Shown here: one piece after another, positions 1-8,164 of the stretch
How the letters are laid out: each line of letters begins with the position of its first letter
How positions within the stretch are numbered: position 1 is the stretch's first letter
Source of the DNA: Stenotrophomonas sp. SAU14A_NAIMI4_8
Lineage (GTDB): Bacteria > Pseudomonadota > Gammaproteobacteria > Xanthomonadales > Xanthomonadaceae
Direction: 5' to 3'
Assembly (NCBI RefSeq): GCF_003086695.1
Contig: NZ_CP025999.1
Location: 1,042,820 to 1,106,819 of the forward strand
Length of the DNA: 64,000 bases
Notes under the pieces: model-generated
Told to the model about the DNA's origin: nothing
The model's input: the letters and a program-made list of their open reading frames with translations, nothing else
Database searches by the model: none
Translations under genes and position numbers: made by a program

Positions 1-249
1 CTGACGCCGCAGTACGCATTGCCGCTGCTCAACGCGCCGGTCCTGGCACAGCGTCTCGGCACCGGTTGGGGCGTAACGAACCTGACGGAAATCCTCAAGT
101 CCCCCGAGCAGGTCAAGCAGGAGCAGGTGGCTGCGCAGCAGCAGGCCATGGCCTCCAACCTGATCGACAAGGCCGCAGGCCCGATGGCCCAGGGCGTTGC
201 ACGGGGCGACATCGACCCATCCCAGCTCGGCCAGATGGCCCAGCAATAA
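1..249 (+). CDS. Head-to-tail connector (portal) protein, C-terminal end (partial)
   Basis: The frame is open from the first base and ends in TAA, so only the last 82 residues are visible. The end is rich in Gln and Ala and carries a helical stretch around VKQEQVAAQQQAM, as seen at the C-termini of T7 gp8-type portals. The family forms the dodecameric ring through which DNA enters and leaves the head and to which gp11/gp12-like tail proteins bind. Identification rests mainly on position directly before scaffold and capsid genes, as in T7. The start lies upstream of the window. Confidence 0.75.
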   Translation: MTPQYALPLLNAPVLAQRLGTGWGVTNLTEILKSPEQVKQEQVAAQQQAMASNLIDKAAGPMAQGVARGDIDPSQLGQMAQQ

Positions 250-261
250 CTGAGAGAGAAC

Positions 262-1035
262 ATGCCTGATCCCGTACCCGAAGTCGTCCCCGGCAATGAA
301 GGGGGCGCGCCCGCCGCAGTAGTCGCTCCGACCCGCCCGGACAACGTGCCGGAGAAGTTCTGGAACGCTGAGACCGGCGCGGTCAATACCGAAGCTCTGC
401 TGGCGTCCTACGCCGAAGCGGAGCGGAAGTTGTCCGAGGCGCCGCCGCAGGTCGAAACGCCGCCCGCCATCGAAGCGCCCGCGAGCGTGACGAACCAGGA
501 GGCCTACAAGGCCGCTGCAACTCGCGCATCCGAGGAGCTGGCTCAGGCTGGCGCTATCTCCGACGAGACCTACGGCCTGCTCGAAGCAGCCGGTGTGCCG
601 CGCGAGGCAGTCGATGCACACGTCGCCGGCCAGAACGCAATGTTCGAGCTGCGGACGCTCCAGGTCTCCAGCGAAGTCGGCGGTCCGGATCAGTACCGGG
701 CACTGCTCGACTGGGCGGTCGCCGGTTCGTACACGGTTGAAGAGGCGGAGGCGTTCAACGCCGCCGTGTTTGGCCCCGACAAGAACGCCGCACTCGAAGC
801 AGTGCGCACCCTCCAGAACAGGTACAACGAAGCTATGGGCACCGAAGGCCGAATGGTCATGGGCGAATCCGCCAACACCGTCCCGGGCGGCTACACGACC
901 AAGTCCGAGTGGCTGGCCGACATCCGAAAGCCCGAGTACAAGACCGACCCGGCGTTCCGCGCCAGCGTCGAGAAGAAGCTGCAGGCCGCGTTGCAGAACG
1001 GCGTGCCGCTGGGCGTGAGCATCAACCGCCGATAA
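262..1035 (+). CDS. Capsid assembly scaffolding protein (T7 gp9-like)
   Basis: A 257-residue acidic protein begins at an ATG 12 bases after the portal stop, preceded by GAGAGA. The N-terminus is rich in Pro, Ala and Glu, with a segment around DNVPEKFWNAETGAVNTEALL that recurs in podovirus scaffolds. The C-terminus is basic (KKLQAALQNGVPLGVSINRR), as expected for the capsid-binding tail. Scaffolding proteins guide procapsid assembly and leave on DNA entry. Placement between portal and major capsid is the T7 arrangement. Sequence divergence in this family is high, so assignment rests on composition and context. Confidence 0.82.
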   Translation: MPDPVPEVVPGNEGGAPAAVVAPTRPDNVPEKFWNAETGAVNTEALLASYAEAERKLSEAPPQVETPPAIEAPASVTNQEAYKAAATRASEELAQAGAISDETYGLLEAAGVPREAVDAHVAGQNAMFELRTLQVSSEVGGPDQYRALLDWAVAGSYTVEEAEAFNAAVFGPDKNAALEAVRTLQNRYNEAMGTEGRMVMGESANTVPGGYTTKSEWLADIRKPEYKTDPAFRASVEKKLQAALQNGVPLGVSINRR

Positions 1036-1045
1036 GTCCTGCCGT

Positions 1046-1069
1046 GGCCCCGAGGTTTTCCTCGGGGCC
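1046..1069 (+). terminator. Hairpin between scaffold and capsid genes
   Basis: A perfect 10-bp G+C-rich inverted repeat with a TTTT loop lies 10 bases after the scaffold stop. No T-run follows it, so it may be an RNA-processing or stability hairpin shielding the capsid transcript rather than a true intrinsic terminator. Confidence 0.5.
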
Positions 1070-1070
1070 G

Positions 1071-1205
1071 CGTGACGTTTACGCCGACGAAACCTTCGTC
1101 GATGGCGACAGCGCAACCAGCGCGCAAATCCAACTGATCAGCTTGCAGCCCGCCACGGTGGACAACTGCGAGACGCAGCTGCGTGTGCGCCGCAAGAGCG
1201 CCTGA
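1071..1205 (+). other. Open stretch with unclear coding status before the capsid gene
   Basis: A frame here stays open for about 44 codons with plausible composition and ends in TGA at 1203-1205. It lacks a good in-frame ATG and any Shine-Dalgarno sequence. It could be a remnant or a non-canonically started small gene. Otherwise the gap up to the capsid gene holds only its leader, with a GGAAG element at 1236-1240. Confidence 0.2.
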
Positions 1206-1247
1206 AGCCAGCCGCTTCACAACCCATTTCCCTCTTGGAAGAACAAC

Positions 1248-2255
1248 ATGACCAACGCTGCAATTTCCTACGGTGCCCAGAAGGGCGGCGCGGGTGACAC
1301 CGACGCCCTGCGCCTCGTCCAGTACGGTGGCGAGGTGCTGGAGGCCTTCAACTCCAACGTCGTGATGAACGGCCTGATCCGCAACCGCTCCATCTCGGGC
1401 GGCAAGACCGCTCAGTTCCCGGCCTTCTTCAAGGCCTTCGCCGATCTGATGGTGCCGGGCACCGAGCTGACCGGCAAGGACGTGCTGAAGAACGAAGTGA
1501 CCATCGAAGCTGATGGCCTGCTGATCCACGACATCTACGTGGATCGCATCGACGAGATGCTGCTGCACTACGACCTGCGCGGTCCGTACGCCAAGGCGCA
1601 GGGCGCAGCCATCGCTCGCATCTACGACGTCATGGGCCAGATGCTGGTGTTCAAGGCCTCGCAGGGTGCAGAGCTGTTCCCGGGTGACGGCGGTGGCACC
1701 ACCATCACCGAGTCGGCCTCCCAGGACTTCATGACCTCGGGCAGCGACCTGATCGACTCGCTGAACGCTGCCAAGCTGGCCCTGGAGCAGAAGGACGTCG
1801 ATACCAACGTGCTGCACTCGGTGCTGCTGCCGCTGCAGTGGTCGCTGATCGCGAACTCGGACAAGAACATCAACCGCGACTTCGGCGGCCAGGGTTCCAC
1901 CGCGTCCACGGTCCTGCGCACCATCAGCGACATCCAGATCCACAAGTCGAACAACTTCATGTTCGGCCGTGATGTGACCGCCTACAACGCGACCACCAAC
2001 GCCGATGGTCTGGTTGGTCACCCGACCGATGTCCGCCGCCTGCCGGCCACCATCGCCGCGAAGTACCAGGGCGACCTGACCAAGGTCCGAGGCCTCGTGT
2101 TCACCGAGGACGCCGCTGCGATGCTGCACGTCCTGGACCTGAACACCGAGACCTACTGGGACGCGCGTCGCCGCGCCACCCTGCTGATCGCGGAAATGTG
2201 CGCAGGCGGTGACTCGCTGCGCAACAAGTGCGCCGTGGCCCTGAAGGGCAAGTAA
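1248..2255 (+). CDS. Major capsid protein (T7 gp10A-like)
   Basis: This 335-residue protein matches the usual length of T7-group capsid proteins (about 345). It should adopt the HK97 fold and build the icosahedral shell. It contains the conserved stretch GGKTAQFPAFFKAF, followed by an E-loop-like region, and a characteristic later segment WSLIANSDKNINRDFGG. The start ATG follows GGAAGAACAAC. A strong intrinsic terminator follows the gene, exactly where T7 has its late terminator, which fits the need for very high capsid transcript levels. I see no frameshift extension producing a 10B-like form. Confidence 0.93.
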   Translation: MTNAAISYGAQKGGAGDTDALRLVQYGGEVLEAFNSNVVMNGLIRNRSISGGKTAQFPAFFKAFADLMVPGTELTGKDVLKNEVTIEADGLLIHDIYVDRIDEMLLHYDLRGPYAKAQGAAIARIYDVMGQMLVFKASQGAELFPGDGGGTTITESASQDFMTSGSDLIDSLNAAKLALEQKDVDTNVLHSVLLPLQWSLIANSDKNINRDFGGQGSTASTVLRTISDIQIHKSNNFMFGRDVTAYNATTNADGLVGHPTDVRRLPATIAAKYQGDLTKVRGLVFTEDAAAMLHVLDLNTETYWDARRRATLLIAEMCAGGDSLRNKCAVALKGK

Positions 2256-2268
2256 GCACAGCCGAATC

Positions 2269-2306
2269 GGCCCTCACCCTCACCGGGGTGGGGGCCTTTT
2301 TTCTTT
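2269..2306 (+). terminator. Intrinsic terminator after the major capsid gene
   Basis: An 11-bp stem (left arm 2269-2279, right arm 2286-2296) is followed directly by TTTTTTCTTT. Its position corresponds to T7 T-phi after gene 10. Confidence 0.9.
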
Positions 2307-2317
2307 CTGGAGTTCCC

Positions 2318-2902
2318 ATGTCACTGCCTCCTCTGAATCTCTTCCCGCTGACCGAACTGGACAGCGTGAACAACCTCCTGATGTCGATTGGGCAGTCACC
2401 TGTGAATTCGCTTGCGGTGCCCGGCGTCAAGGACGTCAGCATCGCGCAGCTCACCCTGCATAACACCTCCCGCGAGGTGCAGTCGAAGGGCTGGTGGTTC
2501 AACACCGAAACGGCCTATCCGCTGCCTCTCGATGTCAACGGCATGTGCGTCCTTCCCGGCAACGCGATGGAGACCCTGCCTGATGACGCCACCTTGGTGG
2601 AACGCGCGGGAAAGCTCTACGACACGGTCAACCGGACGTTCGTCCTCAAGTCGCCACCGACGGCGACCCTGAATCTGTTCCTCGCGTACTCCGAGCTTCC
2701 CCAGGTCGCGCGCCGGTACATCGAAGCCCGCGCCGGCCGCGTGTTCCAGTCGAACATCGTCGGCTCTCCAATCCTCTATCAGTTCACGAAGGAGATGGAG
2801 GCGGAGGCATCGGTCGAGATGGATCGCAACAACCTGCGCGGGAAGAAGCCGAATTGGTTCACCTCCGGCGCCACTTCCAACCGCATCTTCAGCCGGAGCT
2901 AA
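2318..2902 (+). CDS. Tail tubular protein A (T7 gp11-like)
   Basis: This 194-residue protein equals T7 gp11 in size (196). It opens with LNLFPLTELDSVNNLLMSIGQSPVNSL, typical of the family, in which the N-terminal helix mediates assembly of the gp11 ring between portal and nozzle. The ATG at 2318 was chosen because CTGGAG lies 5-10 bases upstream and the family starts near this leucine-rich segment; an earlier in-frame codon would run through the terminator. It is the adaptor between connector and the gp12-like nozzle encoded next. Confidence 0.9.
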   Translation: MSLPPLNLFPLTELDSVNNLLMSIGQSPVNSLAVPGVKDVSIAQLTLHNTSREVQSKGWWFNTETAYPLPLDVNGMCVLPGNAMETLPDDATLVERAGKLYDTVNRTFVLKSPPTATLNLFLAYSELPQVARRYIEARAGRVFQSNIVGSPILYQFTKEMEAEASVEMDRNNLRGKKPNWFTSGATSNRIFSRS

Positions 2903-2903
2903 C

Positions 2904-5090
2904 ATGCTCACCTCCAAGTCGATTCCCGCGCTGTACGGCGGCGTGTCGCAGCAGCCGGACACACTGCGAAGCGAAATTCAGCTGCAGGAAATGTCCAACT
3001 GCTGGGCAACCATTGTGGACGGCATCGGCAAGCGTGCTCCGACCGAGTTCGCCGCGCTTCTGTCGGGCGACAACCTGCAGGACGCGTTCATCCACATCAT
3101 CAACCGCGACATCCGCGAGCGCTACGTCGTGGTGATCACGAGTGCCTCCCAGGTGCTGTGCTTCGATATGGACGGCAAGCCCCGTGCGATGAACTTCCCG
3201 TATGGCAAGTCCTACCTGACGATCCCCGCAGGTGCCACCGCACGCGACACCTTCGCTGCAGTGACCGTCGCCGACTACACGTTCATCGTGAACAAGTCAG
3301 TGGTCGTCAAGCAGGGCGTCAAGGATAGCGACCGCACCACCTCGCAGTACAACTACTACGACCCCAATCGTCAGACTGCAGCGCCGGGCGCTTCGTATGG
3401 CTCCTATGCCCCGAACCCGTCAGTCGGACTCTTCATGGGCAACGTCCAGACGTTCCAGGATCTGCCGAAGACGGCGTCCGAAGGTCACACCTACCGCGTC
3501 GTGGCTACCTCCGACAGCGGCTTCGTCGGCTACTTCGTGCGTCGCACGCAGGGAACTTGGATCGAGGTCACTGATCCCAACGGCAACAACACCATCGATC
3601 CCTACACCATGCCGTGGGCGCTCGTGCGCCAGCCGGACGGTGTATTCGAGGTCGCGCCGTTCGCTTGGGGCCCGCGTCGTGCGGGTGATGCAGTGTCCAA
3701 CCCCGGTCCATCCTTCCTTGGGCGCACGATCAACGACGTGCTGTTCGTCGAGAACCGGCTGGGCTTCCTCTGCGACGAGAACATCGTTCTGAGCAGGTCA
3801 GGGGACTTCGGGATGTTCTGGCGTATGACCGTCACGCAGCAGCTCGACGACGACGTTATCGACATCCAGGCGTCGGAGACCAAGGTCACCAAGATGCTCC
3901 ACGCGTTGCCGATGCTCGGCTCGATCATGCTGTTCTCGGACCAAGTCCAGTTCCGCATGGAGAAGGGCAACAACGGTGCGTTCACTCCCAACGGCTGCTC
4001 GCTGACGCCGGTCACGCAGTACCCAGCGTCGATCAGCGTCCCTCCCGCGCCGCTCGGCAGCGACGTCTACTTCACCTCGGAAGAGGGGGGCTGGGCCAAG
4101 CTGCTCCAGTATTACGTTCGACAGGACGGCACCAACAGCACCGATGCAGACGACGTGACCGGCCATGTGCCGCGCTACGTTCCCCAAGGTATCCGAGGGG
4201 TGGCCGTTAGCTCGGACCTGGACGCCGTCTTCCTGATCACCGACGGTGCGCCGAACCGCGTCTACCACTACAAGTTTTATTGGGAAGGCGACAAGCTCGC
4301 GCAGTCCGCGTGGGGCCACTGGGAGTTCCCTCAGGGCACCCGAGTGCTCGCATGCCAGTGCATCAACGGCGTCCTGTGGCTCGTCATTGCGCGCCCTGGC
4401 GGTACGTTCCTGGAGCAGATCAACCTCTCGGCCACGGCCAATGCACCGGGCATGGGCTTCCAGGTACATCTGGACCGCCGCATGTACCTGCAGGGGAGCT
4501 ACAACGCGAACGGCGACTACACCCTGTTCGACCTCCCGTTCCAAGTTCCCGCGTCTGAGCACAACCTGTGGCAAGTCGTCAGGGGACCACAAGCGCCTTC
4601 AGGGGCTGGTGGGCTCGTTGACCCCAAGACGTACGTCTGGCTCAACGACTGGACGATTCTCGTCCCCGGCAACGTGACCTACGGCAAATCGTTCGTAGGC
4701 GTGCAGTACGACGCACGCTGGACCTTCTCGCGTTGGTATCAGAAGAACGCGCAGGGTGCGCCGGACCTCTCCGGCCGCCTGCAGATCCGAACGGTTTCCC
4801 TGGCCTACACCCGGGCGGGCTACTTCCGCACAGAGGTGGCGCCCTACGGGACCGCGCCTGACGTGCAGCCTGTCGTCCCCCATCTGCTCGCGCAGTTCAC
4901 GGGCAAGACCATCGGCAACGCTGACTTGCTTGTCGGCTCCCCATCCTTCAGCGACGGCGTGTACTCCTTCCAGGTGTACGGCTCCGCCGAAGCCGCAACC
5001 ATCACCATCGCCAACGACAGTCACCTAGGTGCGTTCTTCACGAGCGCGGAGGTCGAGCTGTTCTGGCAGAAGAGAGCACAGTTCCGATGA
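2904..5090 (+). CDS. Tail tubular protein B / nozzle (T7 gp12-like)
   Basis: A 728-residue protein, slightly shorter than T7 gp12 (794), starts one base after the tail A stop. Its N-terminus (SIPALYGGVSQQPDTLR) is the hallmark of podovirus tail tube B proteins. The rest is beta-rich with few charged helices, consistent with the beta-propeller nozzle made by six copies. It completes the short tail and is the docking point for the tail fibres encoded further downstream. The ATGA overlap with the next gene suggests translational coupling. Confidence 0.93.
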   Translation: MLTSKSIPALYGGVSQQPDTLRSEIQLQEMSNCWATIVDGIGKRAPTEFAALLSGDNLQDAFIHIINRDIRERYVVVITSASQVLCFDMDGKPRAMNFPYGKSYLTIPAGATARDTFAAVTVADYTFIVNKSVVVKQGVKDSDRTTSQYNYYDPNRQTAAPGASYGSYAPNPSVGLFMGNVQTFQDLPKTASEGHTYRVVATSDSGFVGYFVRRTQGTWIEVTDPNGNNTIDPYTMPWALVRQPDGVFEVAPFAWGPRRAGDAVSNPGPSFLGRTINDVLFVENRLGFLCDENIVLSRSGDFGMFWRMTVTQQLDDDVIDIQASETKVTKMLHALPMLGSIMLFSDQVQFRMEKGNNGAFTPNGCSLTPVTQYPASISVPPAPLGSDVYFTSEEGGWAKLLQYYVRQDGTNSTDADDVTGHVPRYVPQGIRGVAVSSDLDAVFLITDGAPNRVYHYKFYWEGDKLAQSAWGHWEFPQGTRVLACQCINGVLWLVIARPGGTFLEQINLSATANAPGMGFQVHLDRRMYLQGSYNANGDYTLFDLPFQVPASEHNLWQVVRGPQAPSGAGGLVDPKTYVWLNDWTILVPGNVTYGKSFVGVQYDARWTFSRWYQKNAQGAPDLSGRLQIRTVSLAYTRAGYFRTEVAPYGTAPDVQPVVPHLLAQFTGKTIGNADLLVGSPSFSDGVYSFQVYGSAEAATITIANDSHLGAFFTSAEVELFWQKRAQFR

Positions 5091-5548
5091 ACATCGTTCG
5101 CCCCACCGTCGCCTCCGACGCCGCCCTACTGGCCCGCAACCTGCGTGATCAGGACCGTCGCGAGATTGTGGCATTGACCGATGAGTCGATGACCTCGGTC
5201 GTGGAGACCTCGGTGGCGGCGAGCGACAAGTGCTACACCTGGGCAAACGAGGGTCGCGTGGTCGCGATCTTCGGTGTTGCCGCCACCGACATCCCAGAAA
5301 TCGGCTGCACCTGGATGCTCGCTACGGATGAGCTGGTGACCGAGAAGGACTTCATGTTCTCTTTCGGTACGCGGTTCGTTGACGAGTTCAACAGCATGTA
5401 CCCGGTCCTGGAGAACTACATCCTCCCGGACAACTACGTCTGCCTGAAGTGGCTCGAACGCATGGGCTTCGTCTTCGACGAGCCGGAACCGTTCGGACCG
5501 CACGGCGTGCCGTTTGTTCGCTTCACGAGAATCCTCCCATGTGCGTAG
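5087..5548 (+). CDS. T7 gp13-like (DUF2833) protein with acetyltransferase-like look
   Basis: A 153-residue protein is coupled to the nozzle gene by an ATGA overlap. The opening RPTVASDAALLARNLRDQDRREI and the late ERMGFVFDEPEPFGPHGVPFVRFTR resemble GNAT-fold proteins, and position matches T7 gene 13, whose family (DUF2833) has this look. T7 gp13 is needed for efficient virion maturation but its biochemical activity is unclear. No catalytic claim is justified here: the canonical acetyl-CoA loop is not obvious. It precedes the internal core proteins gp14-gp16, as in T7. Confidence 0.78.
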   Translation: MNIVRPTVASDAALLARNLRDQDRREIVALTDESMTSVVETSVAASDKCYTWANEGRVVAIFGVAATDIPEIGCTWMLATDELVTEKDFMFSFGTRFVDEFNSMYPVLENYILPDNYVCLKWLERMGFVFDEPEPFGPHGVPFVRFTRILPCA

Positions 5549-6027
5549 TTGTAGCCCCCGCCGTCGCCTGGGCGATGGCCGCAGCATCTGCTGCAGCCGC
5601 CGTGGCGTCCGGTATCGAGCAGAACAAGAAGGCCCAGAAGCAGGCCGACCTCCTGCGTGAGCAGGCGAGCAAGCGCGCAGATCAGCTTGCTGATCAGGCC
5701 AGCGCTGAGATGAACGTCCGCGCCAAGCAGGTCCGCGCAGCTCGGGCTTCGGCGCGCGCTAACGCTGGCGGTGCCGGCATCAACCTTGGCTCAGGATCGT
5801 TCCTGGCGCAGCTCAACGCGCTCGACGCGCAGCTTGACGAAGCCCAGGGCCTCCAGTCCAAGAACCTGAAGAACAGCATCGAGTCGAACAGCACCTCGCT
5901 GAACGTCTCCCTGTCTCAGCTCAACTTCAAGTCCGGCCTGAACATCGCGATGGACGCCGCACAGGCGGGTGCTAGCACCTACGCCTCTGCAGGCGGCTCG
6001 TTCGCGCAGAAGCCTCCGGGCACCTAA
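5539..6027 (+). CDS. Internal virion protein, T7 gp14-like
   Basis: This 162-residue protein overlaps the previous gene by 10 bases and begins with a hydrophobic Ala-rich segment (about residues 3-24, MCVVVAPAVAWAMAAASAA), then a long Lys/Gln/Ala helix. T7 gp14 has this layout and, on ejection, is thought to form the outer-membrane part of the DNA channel. The ATG at 5539 was preferred over upstream in-frame codons because it gives the family-typical hydrophobic N-terminus. Gly/Ser-rich C-terminus. Works with the gp15- and gp16-like proteins encoded next. Confidence 0.82.
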   Translation: MCVVVAPAVAWAMAAASAAAAVASGIEQNKKAQKQADLLREQASKRADQLADQASAEMNVRAKQVRAARASARANAGGAGINLGSGSFLAQLNALDAQLDEAQGLQSKNLKNSIESNSTSLNVSLSQLNFKSGLNIAMDAAQAGASTYASAGGSFAQKPPGT

Positions 6028-6036
6028 GGAATCCCT

Positions 6037-8154
6037 ATGCCCCGCGAAACCGTAACGGCATCGCGTCAGCGTGCCGGTTCCAACCCGCAAGTGACCAGCA
6101 CGCCCGGCCTTGAGGTCACGGCGCAGATCATCGCCCCGCGCAACAATGCCCCGGACAACTGGGCAAGCCTGAAGAACGTCCTCCTGCTCGGTGGACAGAT
6201 GGCCGGTGTGGCGAAGCAGCAGGAAGAAGCAAACGCCGCCACCTGGAGGGCGCAAGGCGCCGCCGACCGACAGACCGACCATGTTGACGACGCCCTGGAG
6301 CAGAAGCATCGCGCTTACGCAGACGGCGTCACCCATGCCGCTGCCGTGACGCAGACCCAGGCTGCGCTTCAGGACGCCCTGCAGGAAATCGAAGAGACGG
6401 TCGATAAGACCCTCCCACTCGACGAGCAGATGCTGAAGGTGGACGGGATCATCCAGTCACATACTGGCCCCATCGTCGCCTCGGACCCTATCGCGCGCCG
6501 TGCTGCTGCGCCGCTGATCCGCGACTACTACAGCCAGATCGCAGGCACCCGAGGCCAGTCCTTGGTTGGTCAGCATCAGGCTGAAGCAGCAGACGCCCTC
6601 AGCGCCCAGATCGGCGCTGCCGTGGATGGTGGTCCTATCAGCCTCCCGGACGCAATCGCACAGGCCGCAGGGGTGTTCCCAGGTGGCCGCACGCAGGCCT
6701 GGGAAGTCGGTGTAGACCGGCTGGCCCAGATCGCTGAGGAGCGGAACGACCTGACGGTCCTGGAGCTGTTGCCGAAGACCTACGTCAACGACGACGGCGT
6801 CACAGTGGCGTCCCCGATCAACTCAGTGAGGGCCCAGGCCCGCCTGAACCTCGCGAAGGATCGAATCGCTCAGTATCAGGCCAAGATCGCCAAGCCGCAG
6901 AAAGAGTGGGAGTTCACCCAGGCGCTGGCGCCGTTCGAGGATCGCATCGACAAGGGCTTGCCCATCGCCTTTGCGGAACTCAAGCCGTTCGTCACGTCTG
7001 GCCAGATGTCCGCTGAGGGTGCCTGGGGCCTAGTGAACCGGTCTGAGACCGCACGGAAGGCGCTGCATGAGAAGGCCCTGAAGTGGGATACCGAAAAGGG
7101 CCTCCTGTCCTCGTTCGGTGTTCAGTCGTTCCACGACATCATCGGCGTCACGGACGGGCCCAAGACGGCCTCCGAGGCTGACGAATGGAATGGCCGCCGG
7201 ATGACCGAGGTGATGTCCGCGACCATCGGTCAGGGTGCCGAACTGTCGGGCCCGCAGATCATGCAGAGCCCGCAGGCGATGGCCCAGGCGCTCGCACTGT
7301 CCAAGGCAACCCGGACCGCCTTCCCGGCGTTGAAGGGCGCGCTGAACAACATCGACTTGTCGGACGGCAACACCGTCATCAAGCGCCTGGACGCGTACCG
7401 CGCGGTGAAGGCCCAAGGCCAGACCGCGAGCTACCTTCCTGACGACACCCAAGCTGCCGTGTACGAAGCCGCGCTCGGGCAGAAGGATATGGGGGTCAAG
7501 GACGAAGACATCGCGCGGAACATCGCGCGGTACAACGATCCGACCTTCCGCGCGTCTCAAGTTGAAGCCCGCTCCCAGATCGACAAGAAGGTGGCCTCGG
7601 CGAGCTTCGACACGCAGGGCAAGTGGTTCGACCAAGGCCTGGACTCAATGGCAGGGCCGTCCCGCCTGTATGCGCAGTCGAAGATCAAGCAGATCGCCAA
7701 TGTGTTTGTCGGCATGGGGGATTCCCCAGACGCCGCAGTGCAGAAGGCGACCGATCGCTTCAAGGCGACGAACCAAGCGGTTCGGATCAACGGCCAGAAC
7801 ATCCTCGTGCCTACGACCAGCGGTGATCCTCAGACCCTCAAGGCGACCATCGAGTGGGCAGCTCCGAAGGCGGAAGAACTCGCCAAGGCTGCAGGCGTCA
7901 ATCCCAAGGGCGCCACCCTCCGCTTCATGCCTCCGGCCAACGGCCAGGACGCAACGGTGATGACCGTGGATGCCCACGGTGTCCCCTTCGGGCCGGTCCT
8001 CAGTCTGTCGAAGCTGACCGATGCGTACCGAAAGGCGCACGGCGACAACTACGACGAAGTGGTGAAGAAGAGTCGTCAGGGGCAGGCGTACCGCCAGCGC
8101 ATGAACGAAATCTATTCGCCCGATAACCCCTTCGCAACCAAGATGCTCCAGTAA
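6037..8154 (+). CDS. Internal core protein, T7 gp15-like
   Basis: A 705-residue, largely helical, Ala/Gln/Asp-rich protein near the size of T7 gp15 (747). It has no signal peptide or membrane segment. Its place between gp14- and gp16-like genes identifies it as the middle protein of the ejected core, thought in T7 to span the periplasm during genome entry. The start ATG lies 9 bases after the preceding stop. Sequence conservation in this family is weak, so the call depends on size, composition and order. Confidence 0.85.
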   Translation: MPRETVTASRQRAGSNPQVTSTPGLEVTAQIIAPRNNAPDNWASLKNVLLLGGQMAGVAKQQEEANAATWRAQGAADRQTDHVDDALEQKHRAYADGVTHAAAVTQTQAALQDALQEIEETVDKTLPLDEQMLKVDGIIQSHTGPIVASDPIARRAAAPLIRDYYSQIAGTRGQSLVGQHQAEAADALSAQIGAAVDGGPISLPDAIAQAAGVFPGGRTQAWEVGVDRLAQIAEERNDLTVLELLPKTYVNDDGVTVASPINSVRAQARLNLAKDRIAQYQAKIAKPQKEWEFTQALAPFEDRIDKGLPIAFAELKPFVTSGQMSAEGAWGLVNRSETARKALHEKALKWDTEKGLLSSFGVQSFHDIIGVTDGPKTASEADEWNGRRMTEVMSATIGQGAELSGPQIMQSPQAMAQALALSKATRTAFPALKGALNNIDLSDGNTVIKRLDAYRAVKAQGQTASYLPDDTQAAVYEAALGQKDMGVKDEDIARNIARYNDPTFRASQVEARSQIDKKVASASFDTQGKWFDQGLDSMAGPSRLYAQSKIKQIANVFVGMGDSPDAAVQKATDRFKATNQAVRINGQNILVPTTSGDPQTLKATIEWAAPKAEELAKAAGVNPKGATLRFMPPANGQDATVMTVDAHGVPFGPVLSLSKLTDAYRKAHGDNYDEVVKKSRQGQAYRQRMNEIYSPDNPFATKMLQ

Positions 8155-8164
8155 CGAGAACCTC

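Noticed and set aside
891..2129. A 412-codon minus-strand frame opposite the capsid gene
   Set aside because: It crosses the terminator-like hairpin and is antisense to the major capsid gene; the protein is Val/Gln/His/Gly-rich without family features.
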